In this document: piece by piece, positions 43,678-52,114 of the stretch
How the letters are laid out: every line of letters starts with the position of its first letter
Numbering within the stretch: the first letter of the stretch is position 1
NCBI RefSeq assembly: GCF_001428435.1
Contig: NZ_LMSO01000001.1
Coordinates: forward strand, 521,486 to 585,485
Reading direction: 5' to 3'
Length of the DNA stretch: 64,000 bases
Source of the DNA: Arthrobacter sp. Soil782
GTDB lineage: Bacteria; Actinomycetota; Actinomycetes; Actinomycetales; Micrococcaceae
Program-made: the position numbers and the translations under genes
The notes under the pieces: generated by a model
Seen by the model: the letters and a program-made list of their open reading frames with translations, nothing else
The model's database searches: none
What the model was told of the DNA's origin: nothing

Positions 43678-45854
43678 CCGAGCGACCTGACGGCAAGGGA
43701 GCCGTAGCTGCGCATAAGTCGCCACCGTCCGAGGATCAGCCGCCCGGCGAGAAACACGGCCGCGGGGAGAAACACGGCAAAGGCTCCCATCGGGCTGTCC
43801 ACAGCAGGGTTGCCGACCAGAAGTTCACCGGCTCCCCCGATCCCTACAAGGACACGGACGGCAAGTTCGACGAAGAGGCGCTGATTGCCGAGTTCGAGGC
43901 GGAGAAACCCGCCCGGCACCTCACCGGAACGCCCGCCGCCATCATCAAGGCAGTCGGCGTGGCGTTGTCCCTCTTCGGCCTGTACTGGGTGTTCAACCCC
44001 ATGGCCACGCAGTTCTACCTTCCCGCGTTTCTGATGATCGGGCTGTCAATGACGTTCCTCGTCTACCGCGGCTGGGGCCGGTCCGACAAGGACAAAGCGG
44101 CCGGCAAGAGCGATAACCCGCACATTCTGGACTGGGCGCTGGCGATCATCGCCGTTGTCCCGTTTGCCTACATCATTTCCGACTGGGACGCCTTCTTCCG
44201 CCGGGCGATCATCCCCACCTACCTCGACCTCATCATGGGCACCATCGCCATCCTCGTAGTGCTGGAAGCCTGCCGGCGGACGGTGGGCATCCTGGTGCCG
44301 ATCGTCGTGGCCGGATTCTTCGCCTACGCCTACTTCGGTCCGTATATTCCGGATCCGTTCCAGACGTCGTCGTTCGGGTGGATCCGCCTCGTGGGCCACA
44401 ACGTGATGGGAACGCAGGGCATCTTCGGTGTTCCCACGGACGTCGCGGCGACGTACATCATCCTGTTCACCATCTACGGCGCCGTGCTGACGGCGTCGGG
44501 GGCCACCAAGTTCTTCATTGACCTGTCCTTCTCCGCGTTCGGTCAGTCCAAGTCAGGTCCGGGCCGTACAGTGACGCTGGCAGGCTTCCTGCTCGGTACC
44601 GTCTCCGGCTCGGGGGTGGCCACCACGGTGACCCTCGGTGGTATTTCCTGGCCGCTGCTGAAAAAGGCAGGCTACCCGAAGGAACACGGTGGCGCAGTTC
44701 TGGCTGCTGCCGGTATCGGCGCGATCATGTCTCCGCCGACCCTGGGCGCTGCGGCCTTCATCATTGCCGCGCTGCTGAACGTCTCCTACCTCGAGGTGCT
44801 GATCTGGGCGACGATCCCCACGCTGCTCTACTACCTCGGCATCATCCTCGCCATTGAGATGGACGCCCGCAGGTTCAAGACCCAGCCGGTGGACATGGAA
44901 ACCCAGAAGGCCGGCAAACTGCTGCTGCGCTTCGGCTACCACTTCAGCTCCCTGATCGCGATCGTGGTGTTCATGGCCACCGGCATGACCCCGTTCCGCG
45001 CAGTGGTGTACGCGACAATCCTTGCGTTCCTGCTCAGCTTCCTGGACCGCAAGTCCTGGATGACCCCCAAGCGCATCTGGGATGCGCTGGCCACCGGCGC
45101 CACCGGCGCCCTCTCGGTCATCCCCGTCATGGCGGCGGCCGGCCTGATCGTGGGCATCATGACGCTCACCGGGCTGGGCCTGAAGCTCGCGAACATCATC
45201 GTGGACTTCGCCGGCGGCAGCCTGTTCCTCACCGCGTTGTTCTCGGCGATCTCGGTGATCCTGCTGGGCCTCGCGGTGCCGGTGACGGCGAGCTTCATCA
45301 TCTCGTGGGTCATCATCGGCCCGGCGCTGCAGGATGTCGGCGTCCCGGCCTTCGCCGCTGCGATGTTCATCTTCTACTACTCCGTTCTCAGCGAAGTGTC
45401 CCCTCCGACCGCGCTCTCCCCGTTCGCGGCGTCGGCCATCACGGGCGGCAAGCCGATCAAGACCATGTGGCTCACCTGGCGGTACACCCTCTCTGCCTTC
45501 CTGGTTCCGTTCATCTTCGTGCTCACCGGCCCGGGTATCGGCCTGCTCATGCAGGGCGGATTCGGCACCGTGCTGATGGCGCTGGTGGTCTCGACCATCG
45601 CCGTAGCGGCCCTGGCCGTGGCAACCGGCGGCTGGATCATGGGCCCGGCCAACTGGCTTGAGCGCCTGCTCATCGGCGTCGGCTCGCTGCCGATGCTGGT
45701 GATGGAGCCGATGTACCTGATCGTCGGCGGCGCGCTGATCGCCCTCGGCCTTGTGATGCATGTGGTCCGGATGAAGCGGCACCCGCATGACGATTCGACC
45801 ACGCCGGAACGTTCAGGAACTGACCGCTCACGGACGGCTGAATCGACCTCGTGA
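43674..45854 (+). CDS. TRAP transporter fused permease (TAXI type)
   Basis: A 726-residue integral membrane protein that fuses the small (DctQ-like) and large (DctM-like) TRAP subunits. A hydrophilic His/Lys/Asp-rich N-terminus of about 85 residues comes first, then some 18 helices. The DctM signature around the ion/substrate region is visible (AGFLLGTVSGSGVATTVTLGG, GIGAIMSPPTLGAAAFIIA). AAGGAG precedes the ATG. It works with the TAXI binding protein at 42154 to import an organic acid. Its stop overlaps the MFS gene (GTGA). Confidence 0.94.
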   Translation: MTERPDGKGAVAAHKSPPSEDQPPGEKHGRGEKHGKGSHRAVHSRVADQKFTGSPDPYKDTDGKFDEEALIAEFEAEKPARHLTGTPAAIIKAVGVALSLFGLYWVFNPMATQFYLPAFLMIGLSMTFLVYRGWGRSDKDKAAGKSDNPHILDWALAIIAVVPFAYIISDWDAFFRRAIIPTYLDLIMGTIAILVVLEACRRTVGILVPIVVAGFFAYAYFGPYIPDPFQTSSFGWIRLVGHNVMGTQGIFGVPTDVAATYIILFTIYGAVLTASGATKFFIDLSFSAFGQSKSGPGRTVTLAGFLLGTVSGSGVATTVTLGGISWPLLKKAGYPKEHGGAVLAAAGIGAIMSPPTLGAAAFIIAALLNVSYLEVLIWATIPTLLYYLGIILAIEMDARRFKTQPVDMETQKAGKLLLRFGYHFSSLIAIVVFMATGMTPFRAVVYATILAFLLSFLDRKSWMTPKRIWDALATGATGALSVIPVMAAAGLIVGIMTLTGLGLKLANIIVDFAGGSLFLTALFSAISVILLGLAVPVTASFIISWVIIGPALQDVGVPAFAAAMFIFYYSVLSEVSPPTALSPFAASAITGGKPIKTMWLTWRYTLSAFLVPFIFVLTGPGIGLLMQGGFGTVLMALVVSTIAVAALAVATGGWIMGPANWLERLLIGVGSLPMLVMEPMYLIVGGALIALGLVMHVVRMKRHPHDDSTTPERSGTDRSRTAESTS

Positions 45855-47080
45855 ACCTACCGTCCTCCGGGCGGCCTGTAACCACCCTGTTGCAGGCCGT
45901 CTCGGTCACTACCACCGGAGTACTGCCGGCGTTCCTTCTGGGCGCGCTGGCGGTGCAGATCCGCGACGACCTCGATCTGGGGCCGGCGCAGATGGGCATC
46001 GCAGCAGCAACGCTGTTTGCGGTCTCCGGAACCCTCGCCCGCCCGCTTGGAGGAGTTGTCCAGCGGGTGGGAGCAGGGCGGGGCATGGTCTTCTCGGCCA
46101 TTCTCGCGACCGTGGCGTTGGCAGGCGCCGGTGCAGCACCGTCATTTCCCGTTTTGGTGGCGGCGCTGTTCATCGGTGGCCTTGCCAACGCCATGGCCCA
46201 GCCCTCGGCAAACCTCGGCATTTCCCGCAGCATCGGCAGCAACCGGCTGGGCCTGGCGTTCGGCGTGAAGCAGTCGTCCATCCCAATGGCATCGCTGCTG
46301 GGCGGCCTTGCCGTTCCGGGCATAGCCCTGGTGCTCGGCTGGCGATACGCGTTCTTCTTCGGCGCCGGACTGGCGCTGTGCCTGGCGGTCTGGGCCTTCT
46401 TCCGCGGTCAGGCACCACTGACAACGACGACGACGGCCGGCCACCCAGAGGACCGCGGCACCCCGCGCGCCGGGCTGGTTGTCCTCACAATCGGCGCCGG
46501 CCTCGCTGCTGCGGCCGCCACCTCCTTGGGGGTGTTCCTCGTGGACTCGATGGTGCAGTCCGGGATCGAGCCCAGCACCGCCGGGTTCATCTTCGCGGCA
46601 GCCGCGGTAGTGGGCCTCAGCATCCGCATCCTCCTCGGTGCGCTCATGGACAAGATGCCCACCCGCAGCCCCTACGTACTGATCGCCAATCTGCTGGTGG
46701 CCGGCGTCGTCGGCTATCTCATGCTCAGTGTCGGCTCCACGGCGCTGATGGTGACCGGCACACTCCTCGCCTACAGCGCAGGCTGGACCTGGCCGGGACT
46801 GCTGCACTTCGCCGTCGTGCGCGATAACCGGCAGGCTGCAGCGTCTGCAACCGGTGTTGTGCAGACCGGGCTCTCGCTCGGCGCGGCCGGCGGGCCGCTG
46901 CTGTTCGGCCTGTTGGTGAGCGCCACGTCGTATTCCACTGCCTGGGTGGTGGCCGGAGTTGTTGCGTTGGCTGCAGCCATTACGTTCCGCATCGGGCGGA
47001 GGATGATTCGCCGCGCACGCGGCGTGTCGGTCTTCACGCTGCGGCGTCCATTTTCGAACCCTGTAAAGGAGACTTCATGA
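45851..47080 (+). CDS. MFS transporter
   Basis: A major facilitator superfamily permease of 409 residues with about 12 helices. The GTG start overlaps the TRAP permease stop, and its own stop overlaps the LhgO-type gene (ATGA), so it belongs to the operon. No substrate-specific motif is evident. Two transporters in one operon suggest either a second substrate, or export of a by-product alongside TRAP import. Confidence 0.87.
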   Translation: MNLPSSGRPVTTLLQAVSVTTTGVLPAFLLGALAVQIRDDLDLGPAQMGIAAATLFAVSGTLARPLGGVVQRVGAGRGMVFSAILATVALAGAGAAPSFPVLVAALFIGGLANAMAQPSANLGISRSIGSNRLGLAFGVKQSSIPMASLLGGLAVPGIALVLGWRYAFFFGAGLALCLAVWAFFRGQAPLTTTTTAGHPEDRGTPRAGLVVLTIGAGLAAAAATSLGVFLVDSMVQSGIEPSTAGFIFAAAAVVGLSIRILLGALMDKMPTRSPYVLIANLLVAGVVGYLMLSVGSTALMVTGTLLAYSAGWTWPGLLHFAVVRDNRQAAASATGVVQTGLSLGAAGGPLLFGLLVSATSYSTAWVVAGVVALAAAITFRIGRRMIRRARGVSVFTLRRPFSNPVKETS

Positions 47081-48303
47081 CAGCCACACGCTATGCGGTG
47101 ATCGGCGGCGGCATCCTGGGAACCGCCGTCGCGCGCCGGCTGCTCCAGCAGCAGCCGGACGCATCGGTGACCGTGCTTGAGAAGGAAGATTCGCTTGCCG
47201 CCCACCAGACCGGGCGGAACTCGGGCGTGGTCCATGCCGGGCTGTATTACACGCCCGGGTCGCTGAAGGCGAAGCTGTGCCGACGCGGCGTGGAACTGTT
47301 GAAGGAGTACTGCGGCGAGCGTAGCCTCGCCTATGACGAGATCGGCAAGGTGCTTGTCGCCCGGGACGCGGTGGAGGAATCGCGGCTGGGTGACATCATG
47401 GCCCGCGCCCAGGCCAACGGAGTCCCGGGCGTGCGGATCATCAACCGCGCAGAGCTGCGCGAACTTGAGCCGCATGTTGAGGGAGTGGGCGGGCTGCATT
47501 CCCCGCACACGGCGATCGTGGACTACGGTGCGGTGACCCGTTCCTTTGCGGAAGACGTGGTCGCGGCCGGAGGAACCGTGCACACGGGATTCGAGGTCAC
47601 CGGCATCACCCAGCGCGGGAAAGAGACGCTGGTGACCGGGACCCACAACGGCACGGACACCTGGGAGATCTTCGACTCGGTGATTATCTGCGCCGGGCTG
47701 CAGGCGGACCGGGTGGCCGGGCTGGCCGGTGACCGTGAGGATCCGAAGATTGTGCCGTTCCGCGGTGAGTACTACCTGCTCAAGCCCGAGAAGCGTTCGC
47801 TGGTGCGGGGGCTCGTGTACCCGGTGCCGGATCCGCGCTACCCGTTCCTCGGCGTGCACCTGACGCCGCGGACGGACGGCGAGGTCATGGTGGGTCCCAA
47901 CGCCGTACTGGCGCTGGCCCGTGAGGCTTACGGCTGGGGCACGGTCTCCCCGCGCGACCTCGGGGACGCAGTCGGCTACCCCGGTTTCCGGGCCTTCGCG
48001 AAGCAGCACTGGAAGACGGGCGCCGTCGAAATGGTGGGCTCGCTGAGCAAGCGCCGCTTCGTGAACGAGGCACGCAAGTACGTGCCGGAGCTGACCGTCG
48101 ACGACGTCGTTCCCGGGCCGAGCGGCATCCGCGCCCAGGCGCTGGACCGCGACGGTTCGCTGGTGGACGACTTCCGGATTTCCCACCATGGATCGGTGCT
48201 GGCGGTACGGAATGCGCCGTCACCGGCCGCGACCTCCTCGCTCGCCATTGCTGAGCACATTGTTTCGCTTGTCCTTGATTCAGACAGTAAGGAAGTTGCA
48301 TGA
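47077..48303 (+). CDS. lhgO: FAD-dependent L-2-hydroxyglutarate oxidase-like protein (LhgO family)
   Basis: A 408-residue FAD-dependent oxidoreductase of the DAO family, close to LhgO. The FAD dinucleotide motif is GGGILG (9-14), and the LhgO-type signature HQTGRNSGVVHAGLYYTPGS is clear. LhgO oxidises (S)-2-hydroxyglutarate to 2-oxoglutarate and passes electrons to the respiratory chain. AAGGAG precedes the ATG. Another 2-hydroxy acid is possible in this operon. Its stop overlaps the DHDPS-family gene start. Confidence 0.87.
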   Translation: MTATRYAVIGGGILGTAVARRLLQQQPDASVTVLEKEDSLAAHQTGRNSGVVHAGLYYTPGSLKAKLCRRGVELLKEYCGERSLAYDEIGKVLVARDAVEESRLGDIMARAQANGVPGVRIINRAELRELEPHVEGVGGLHSPHTAIVDYGAVTRSFAEDVVAAGGTVHTGFEVTGITQRGKETLVTGTHNGTDTWEIFDSVIICAGLQADRVAGLAGDREDPKIVPFRGEYYLLKPEKRSLVRGLVYPVPDPRYPFLGVHLTPRTDGEVMVGPNAVLALAREAYGWGTVSPRDLGDAVGYPGFRAFAKQHWKTGAVEMVGSLSKRRFVNEARKYVPELTVDDVVPGPSGIRAQALDRDGSLVDDFRISHHGSVLAVRNAPSPAATSSLAIAEHIVSLVLDSDSKEVA

Positions 48304-49190
48304 CGCACTTGAAGAAGGGGCTCTGGGGTGTGCTGGCCACGCCGTTCACCGGCCCGTCATTCGCCGTCGATACCGAGTCGCTGAAGCGGGAGGTGGAGCT
48401 CTACACCCACATTCCGGCCACCGGCATGGTGGTGCTCGGCGTGTTCGGCGAGGGCGGCACGTTGGATACCCGTGAGCAGGCCCTGACCGTCTCAACGGTT
48501 GCTGAAGCTGCTGGGGAAACACCGCTGATTGTGGGGTTGTCGGCGCGCAGTACTAACGTCGCGATTGAGCAGGCGCGCACCGCCGTCGAGGCTGCGGGGT
48601 CGAACCTCGCCTCGCTCATGGTGCAGGCGAATACACCGAACCCGGACCTGCTGACCGCCCACTTCACCGCAATCCATGAGGCAACCGGCGCGGACATCGT
48701 GCTGCAGGACTACCCTGTGGCCTCCGGAGTGAAGATCAGCACCGCGCAGATTCTCGCCGTCGTCGAGCGTTGCCCGTTCATCTCGGCCATCAAGTCCGAG
48801 GCACCGCCCACGGCTGCCGCGATTGCCCAGTTGACGCGAGCCACGGACGTGCCGGTGTTCGGCGGGCTCGGCGGTGTCGGCCTGATCGATGAGCTCGCGG
48901 CCGGTGCCGCCGGCGCCATGACCGGCTTCTCCCACCCGGAAGCACTGCAGCTTGCCATTACCGCGAACGACGACGGCGGCTTCCGTGCCGCCCGCGACGT
49001 CTTTGCGCCGTGGTTACCGTTGGCGAACTTCGAGGGACAGCCCGGAATTGGGCTGGCCCTGCGCAAGGAGATCCTTCGTAGGCGCGGCATCATCGCCGAA
49101 GCCCTGGTCCGCCCGCCGGCGCCAACGCTGCCTGCTGAACTGGCCGACATGATCGACGCACACCTCGATGCTGTTAAGGAGCTTGCCTAG
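48300..49190 (+). CDS. DHDPS/NAL-family aldolase or dehydratase
   Basis: A 296-residue (beta/alpha)8 class I lyase of the dihydrodipicolinate synthase family. The Schiff-base Lys165 (ISAIKSEAPP) and the upstream Tyr138 (LQDYPV) are present. The GVFGEGGTLDTREQ loop marks the pyruvate-type site. DHDPS-family members in sugar-acid operons act as 2-keto-3-deoxy acid dehydratases or aldolases, or as 4-hydroxy-2-oxoglutarate aldolases; here the exact reaction is open. AAGGAAG precedes the ATG. The neighbouring SDR starts right after its stop. Confidence 0.87.
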   Translation: MTHLKKGLWGVLATPFTGPSFAVDTESLKREVELYTHIPATGMVVLGVFGEGGTLDTREQALTVSTVAEAAGETPLIVGLSARSTNVAIEQARTAVEAAGSNLASLMVQANTPNPDLLTAHFTAIHEATGADIVLQDYPVASGVKISTAQILAVVERCPFISAIKSEAPPTAAAIAQLTRATDVPVFGGLGGVGLIDELAAGAAGAMTGFSHPEALQLAITANDDGGFRAARDVFAPWLPLANFEGQPGIGLALRKEILRRRGIIAEALVRPPAPTLPAELADMIDAHLDAVKELA

Positions 49191-49964
49191 ATGGAAATGG
49201 GTCTCAACGGGAAGAACGTACTGGTGCCGGGTTCAAGCTCCGGGATCGGGCTGGCCATCGCTCAGGCGCTGGCCGCGGAGGGCGCCAATGTGGTGCTCGC
49301 CGCCCGACGCGAGGACGTGGTGCAGGCCGAGGCAGGAAAGCTGCCGTCCGCCGTCGGGATCGGGATTGACCTGAACCAGGACGGCGCACCGGAGCATCTG
49401 GTCGCCGAGGCGGAGAAGGCCTTCGGGCCCATCGATGTACTGATCCTCAACAGCGGCGGCCCGCCGCCCGGTGGCGCCGCCGATGTGTCGGATGAGCAGA
49501 CGCTGGCCGCCGTGAACCAGCTGCTGGTGCAGCACATCCGCCTTGTTTCGTTGGTGCTGCCCGGGATGCGGGAGCGGGGCTGGGGACGGATTGTCGCCGT
49601 CGGCTCCTCCGGTGTGCAGAGTCCGCTGCCCAACCTGGCGCTGTCCAACATCGGCCGTGCCGGGCTCGCCGGGTACCTGAAGACGCTGGCAGGCGAGGTC
49701 GCCAAGGACGGTGTCACCGTGAACATGGTGCTGCCGGGCCGGATCGATACCGACCGCGTGGCCTCGCTGGATGCGGGCGCCGCGAAGCGCACCGGCAAAA
49801 CGCCCGAGGAGGCCCGGGCCTCGTCCGAGGCCACCATCCCCGCCGGAAGGTACGGGAAGCCGGAGGAGTTCGGCGCCGTCGTCGCTTTCCTGGCAAGTGA
49901 GCCGGCCGCCTATGTGACCGGTGAACAGATCCGCTGCGACGGCGGACTGGTAAGGAGCTACTGA
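49191..49964 (+). CDS. Atypical SDR-family protein
   Basis: A 257-residue short-chain dehydrogenase-like protein. The cofactor loop (GSSSGIG, 14-20) is intact, but the catalytic YxxxK is replaced by SNIGR (152-156) within LPNLALSNIGRAG. This pattern defines a recurring SDR subfamily whose reaction is unclear. A C-terminal SDR signature (LASEPAAYVTGEQIRCDGG) remains. AAGGAG is upstream. Its stop overlaps the FAH-family gene start (TGATG). It may act on a keto or hydroxy acid with another proton donor, or be non-catalytic. Confidence 0.85.
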   Translation: MEMGLNGKNVLVPGSSSGIGLAIAQALAAEGANVVLAARREDVVQAEAGKLPSAVGIGIDLNQDGAPEHLVAEAEKAFGPIDVLILNSGGPPPGGAADVSDEQTLAAVNQLLVQHIRLVSLVLPGMRERGWGRIVAVGSSGVQSPLPNLALSNIGRAGLAGYLKTLAGEVAKDGVTVNMVLPGRIDTDRVASLDAGAAKRTGKTPEEARASSEATIPAGRYGKPEEFGAVVAFLASEPAAYVTGEQIRCDGGLVRSY

Positions 49965-50827
49965 TGATGAACCATACTGTGCACTTGTGCTCGATCCGCG
50001 AGGGAGCGGAGGAGATTGCCGCCGTAGTACATCCCCGACGCGGGCTCGCGCTGGTCCGGGATCTGATTCCCGGCTGGCAGGGCGACGTCCGGGAAATCCT
50101 CTCGGAAGAGTTGCTCGACAAACTGGAGTCACTCGTTTCCACCGTCGACGACGGCGCGTTTCGTGATCCGGACTCCGTCACCTACGGCCCGCCCTACCGG
50201 CACCCGCGGATGCTGTGGGGCATCGGACTGAACTACGTGGAGCACGCCTCGGACCTGTCCGAGGGTGTACCGGAGGAGCCGGCGTCGTTCATCAAGGGCG
50301 ACCACACCATCATCGGCCCGGGCGAGGACATCCCCATCCCGTCGCAGAGCGAGCGGACCACCGCGGAGGGGGAAGTCGCCGTCGTCATCGGGCGGTACTG
50401 CCGCAATGTGGAGGTGGAGGACGCGCTGGACTATGTGGCCGGCGTAGTGCCCGTGCTGGACCAGACAGCGGAGGACATTCTGCAGCGGAACCCGCGGTTC
50501 CTGACGCGGTCCAAGAACTTCCCCGGGTTCTTTTCGTTTGGGCCGCGGATTGTGCCGCTGGCCGAGGCGGTGGGTGACGGGATGCTCGCGGACATGGAGG
50601 TGTCCACTGTGGTGAACGGTGAGGTGCTGCGGACCAATACCGTGGCGCACATGCGGTACAGCCCCGAGTTCCTCATCAGCTTCCACTCGAAGGTGATGCC
50701 GCTGTTCCCGGGCGACATCATTTCGACAGGCACGCCGGGCGCGATCCACATCAAGCCCGGGGATGTTGCTGAGGCGCGGGTGGCGGGCGTGGGTACGCTG
50801 ACCAACCCCGTGACGCAAGGAACCTGA
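49964..50827 (+). CDS. Fumarylacetoacetate hydrolase (FAH)-family protein
   Basis: A 287-residue FAH-fold enzyme. The family pattern is visible from GIGLNYVEHASD through the substrate and metal region (TAEGEVAVVIGRYC, FPGDIISTGTPGAI). FAH-family enzymes cleave 1,3-diketones or decarboxylate and hydrolyse oxaloacetate-like acids. In sugar-acid pathways they cleave 2,4-diketo-3-deoxy acids, releasing pyruvate and a hydroxy acid. That activity, fed by the SDRs and the IlvD/Edd dehydratase, would fit this operon. Two adjacent ATGs (49964, 49967) are possible starts. Confidence 0.88.
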   Translation: MMNHTVHLCSIREGAEEIAAVVHPRRGLALVRDLIPGWQGDVREILSEELLDKLESLVSTVDDGAFRDPDSVTYGPPYRHPRMLWGIGLNYVEHASDLSEGVPEEPASFIKGDHTIIGPGEDIPIPSQSERTTAEGEVAVVIGRYCRNVEVEDALDYVAGVVPVLDQTAEDILQRNPRFLTRSKNFPGFFSFGPRIVPLAEAVGDGMLADMEVSTVVNGEVLRTNTVAHMRYSPEFLISFHSKVMPLFPGDIISTGTPGAIHIKPGDVAEARVAGVGTLTNPVTQGT

Positions 50828-50843
50828 GTTACAAGAGCACCAC

Positions 50844-50905
50844 CATCGAGTGGGCGCTGAGAACGGGTTCCCGGCAGGGAGCACGTAACCAGCGCCCACT
50901 CGATG
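50844..50905 (+). promoter_or_regulatory. Intra-operon inverted repeat before the CoA-transferase gene
   Basis: Perfect 15-nt arms (50844-50858 and 50891-50905) flank a 32-nt loop that itself contains a TCCC/GGGA stem. It lies in the only sizeable gap of the operon (100 bp). It may be a processing site, attenuator or partial terminator that separates upstream and downstream expression. Confidence 0.6.
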
Positions 50906-50927
50906 CACCAAAAGTAAGGAGATGACG

Positions 50928-52100
50928 ATGGGCACGTCAGGATCAGGCCCTCTCGAGGGCGTTCGGGTGGCGGACTTTTCCCGTGTTCTCGCGGGGCCGT
51001 ATGCGTCGATGATGCTTGCCGATTTCGGGGCGGACGTCATCAAGGTGGAGAGCCCTGCCGGGGATGACACCCGTTCCTGGACACCGCCCGTCGACGAGCA
51101 CGGCGTCGGCACGTACTTCTCGAGCGTGAACCGGAACAAACGCTCGGTGGTGTGTGACCTGCGGACCGACGAGGGGCTGGCGCGCGCTAAGGAGCTGGCG
51201 CTGAGCTCGGATGTGATCATCGAGAACTTCCGGCCCGGCGTGATGAAGAAGTTCGGGCTGGACTACGAGACGCTGCACGCGCTCAAACCCGACCTCATCT
51301 ACTGCTCCATCACCGGATTCGGTTCGACGGCGGGGGCCCACCTTCCGGGGTATGACCTGTTGGTGCAGGCCGTCGGCGGACTGATGAGCGTGACCGGGTC
51401 CCTGGATTCGGAGCCGAGCAAGGTGGGCGTGGCGCTGGTCGACGTGGTCACCGGGCAGAACGCGGCACTCGGGATTCTGGCTGCGCTGCGGCACAAGGAC
51501 GCGACCGGGCAGGGGCAGCGGATCGACGTGAACCTGCTGTCGTCGTTGCTGGCGGGGCTGGTGAACCAGGCGTCGAGCACGCTGGCCACCGGCGAGGCAC
51601 CGCAGCGGATGGGGAACGCGCACCCGTCGATCGCGCCCTACGAAACGCTGGCCACCGCGGACGGACCGCTGGCTGTCGCCGTCGGGACCGACCGGCAGTT
51701 CGCCGGCCTGGTGCGGGTTCTTGGGGTGCCTGAGATGGCAACGGACCCCCGGTTCGAGACCAACACCCAGCGCGTGGCCCACCGCGACGAGCTGAAGGCG
51801 CGTCTTGAGAAGCAGCTCGCCAAGCGTCCTGCGGCCGAGTGGTCCGCCGTCCTGTCGAAGGAGGGCGTTCCGGCCGGGAAGGTGAACTCTATTGTGGAGG
51901 CGCTCCAACTGGCTGAGGAGCTGGGACTTGATCCCGCCGTCGAAATGGCCGACGACGCCGGCCCGCGCACCAGCCACCAGGTCGCCAACCCAATCCATCT
52001 CTCCGAGACTCCTGCCAGTTACCGGAGACTGCCGCCGCTGCTCGGCGAACATAACGATGCGACGTTCGCCGCGCTGTCGACCACCACCACTTCTCACTGA
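50928..52100 (+). CDS. Class III CoA-transferase (CaiB/BaiF family)
   Basis: A 390-residue CaiB/BaiF-family CoA-transferase. The conserved catalytic Asp is Asp143 in PGYDLLVQAVGG, and the N-terminal LEGVRVADFSRVLAGPYA pattern is typical. I chose the ATG at 50928 because AAGGAG lies 6 nt upstream; the ATG at 50922 abuts that site. It lies 14 bp before a glutaryl-CoA-dehydrogenase-like gene. This pairing recalls glutarate CoA-transferase (SUGCT type) feeding GCDH, so the acyl substrate may be glutarate or a close C5 dicarboxylate. Confidence 0.92.
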   Translation: MGTSGSGPLEGVRVADFSRVLAGPYASMMLADFGADVIKVESPAGDDTRSWTPPVDEHGVGTYFSSVNRNKRSVVCDLRTDEGLARAKELALSSDVIIENFRPGVMKKFGLDYETLHALKPDLIYCSITGFGSTAGAHLPGYDLLVQAVGGLMSVTGSLDSEPSKVGVALVDVVTGQNAALGILAALRHKDATGQGQRIDVNLLSSLLAGLVNQASSTLATGEAPQRMGNAHPSIAPYETLATADGPLAVAVGTDRQFAGLVRVLGVPEMATDPRFETNTQRVAHRDELKARLEKQLAKRPAAEWSAVLSKEGVPAGKVNSIVEALQLAEELGLDPAVEMADDAGPRTSHQVANPIHLSETPASYRRLPPLLGEHNDATFAALSTTTTSH

Positions 52101-52114
52101 AAGTACGTTGAACC

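Noticed and set aside
44046-45802. Long minus-strand frames opposite the TRAP permease
   Set aside because: High-GC antisense frames with His/Arg/Asp-rich low-complexity content. The plus strand encodes a clear TRAP permease.
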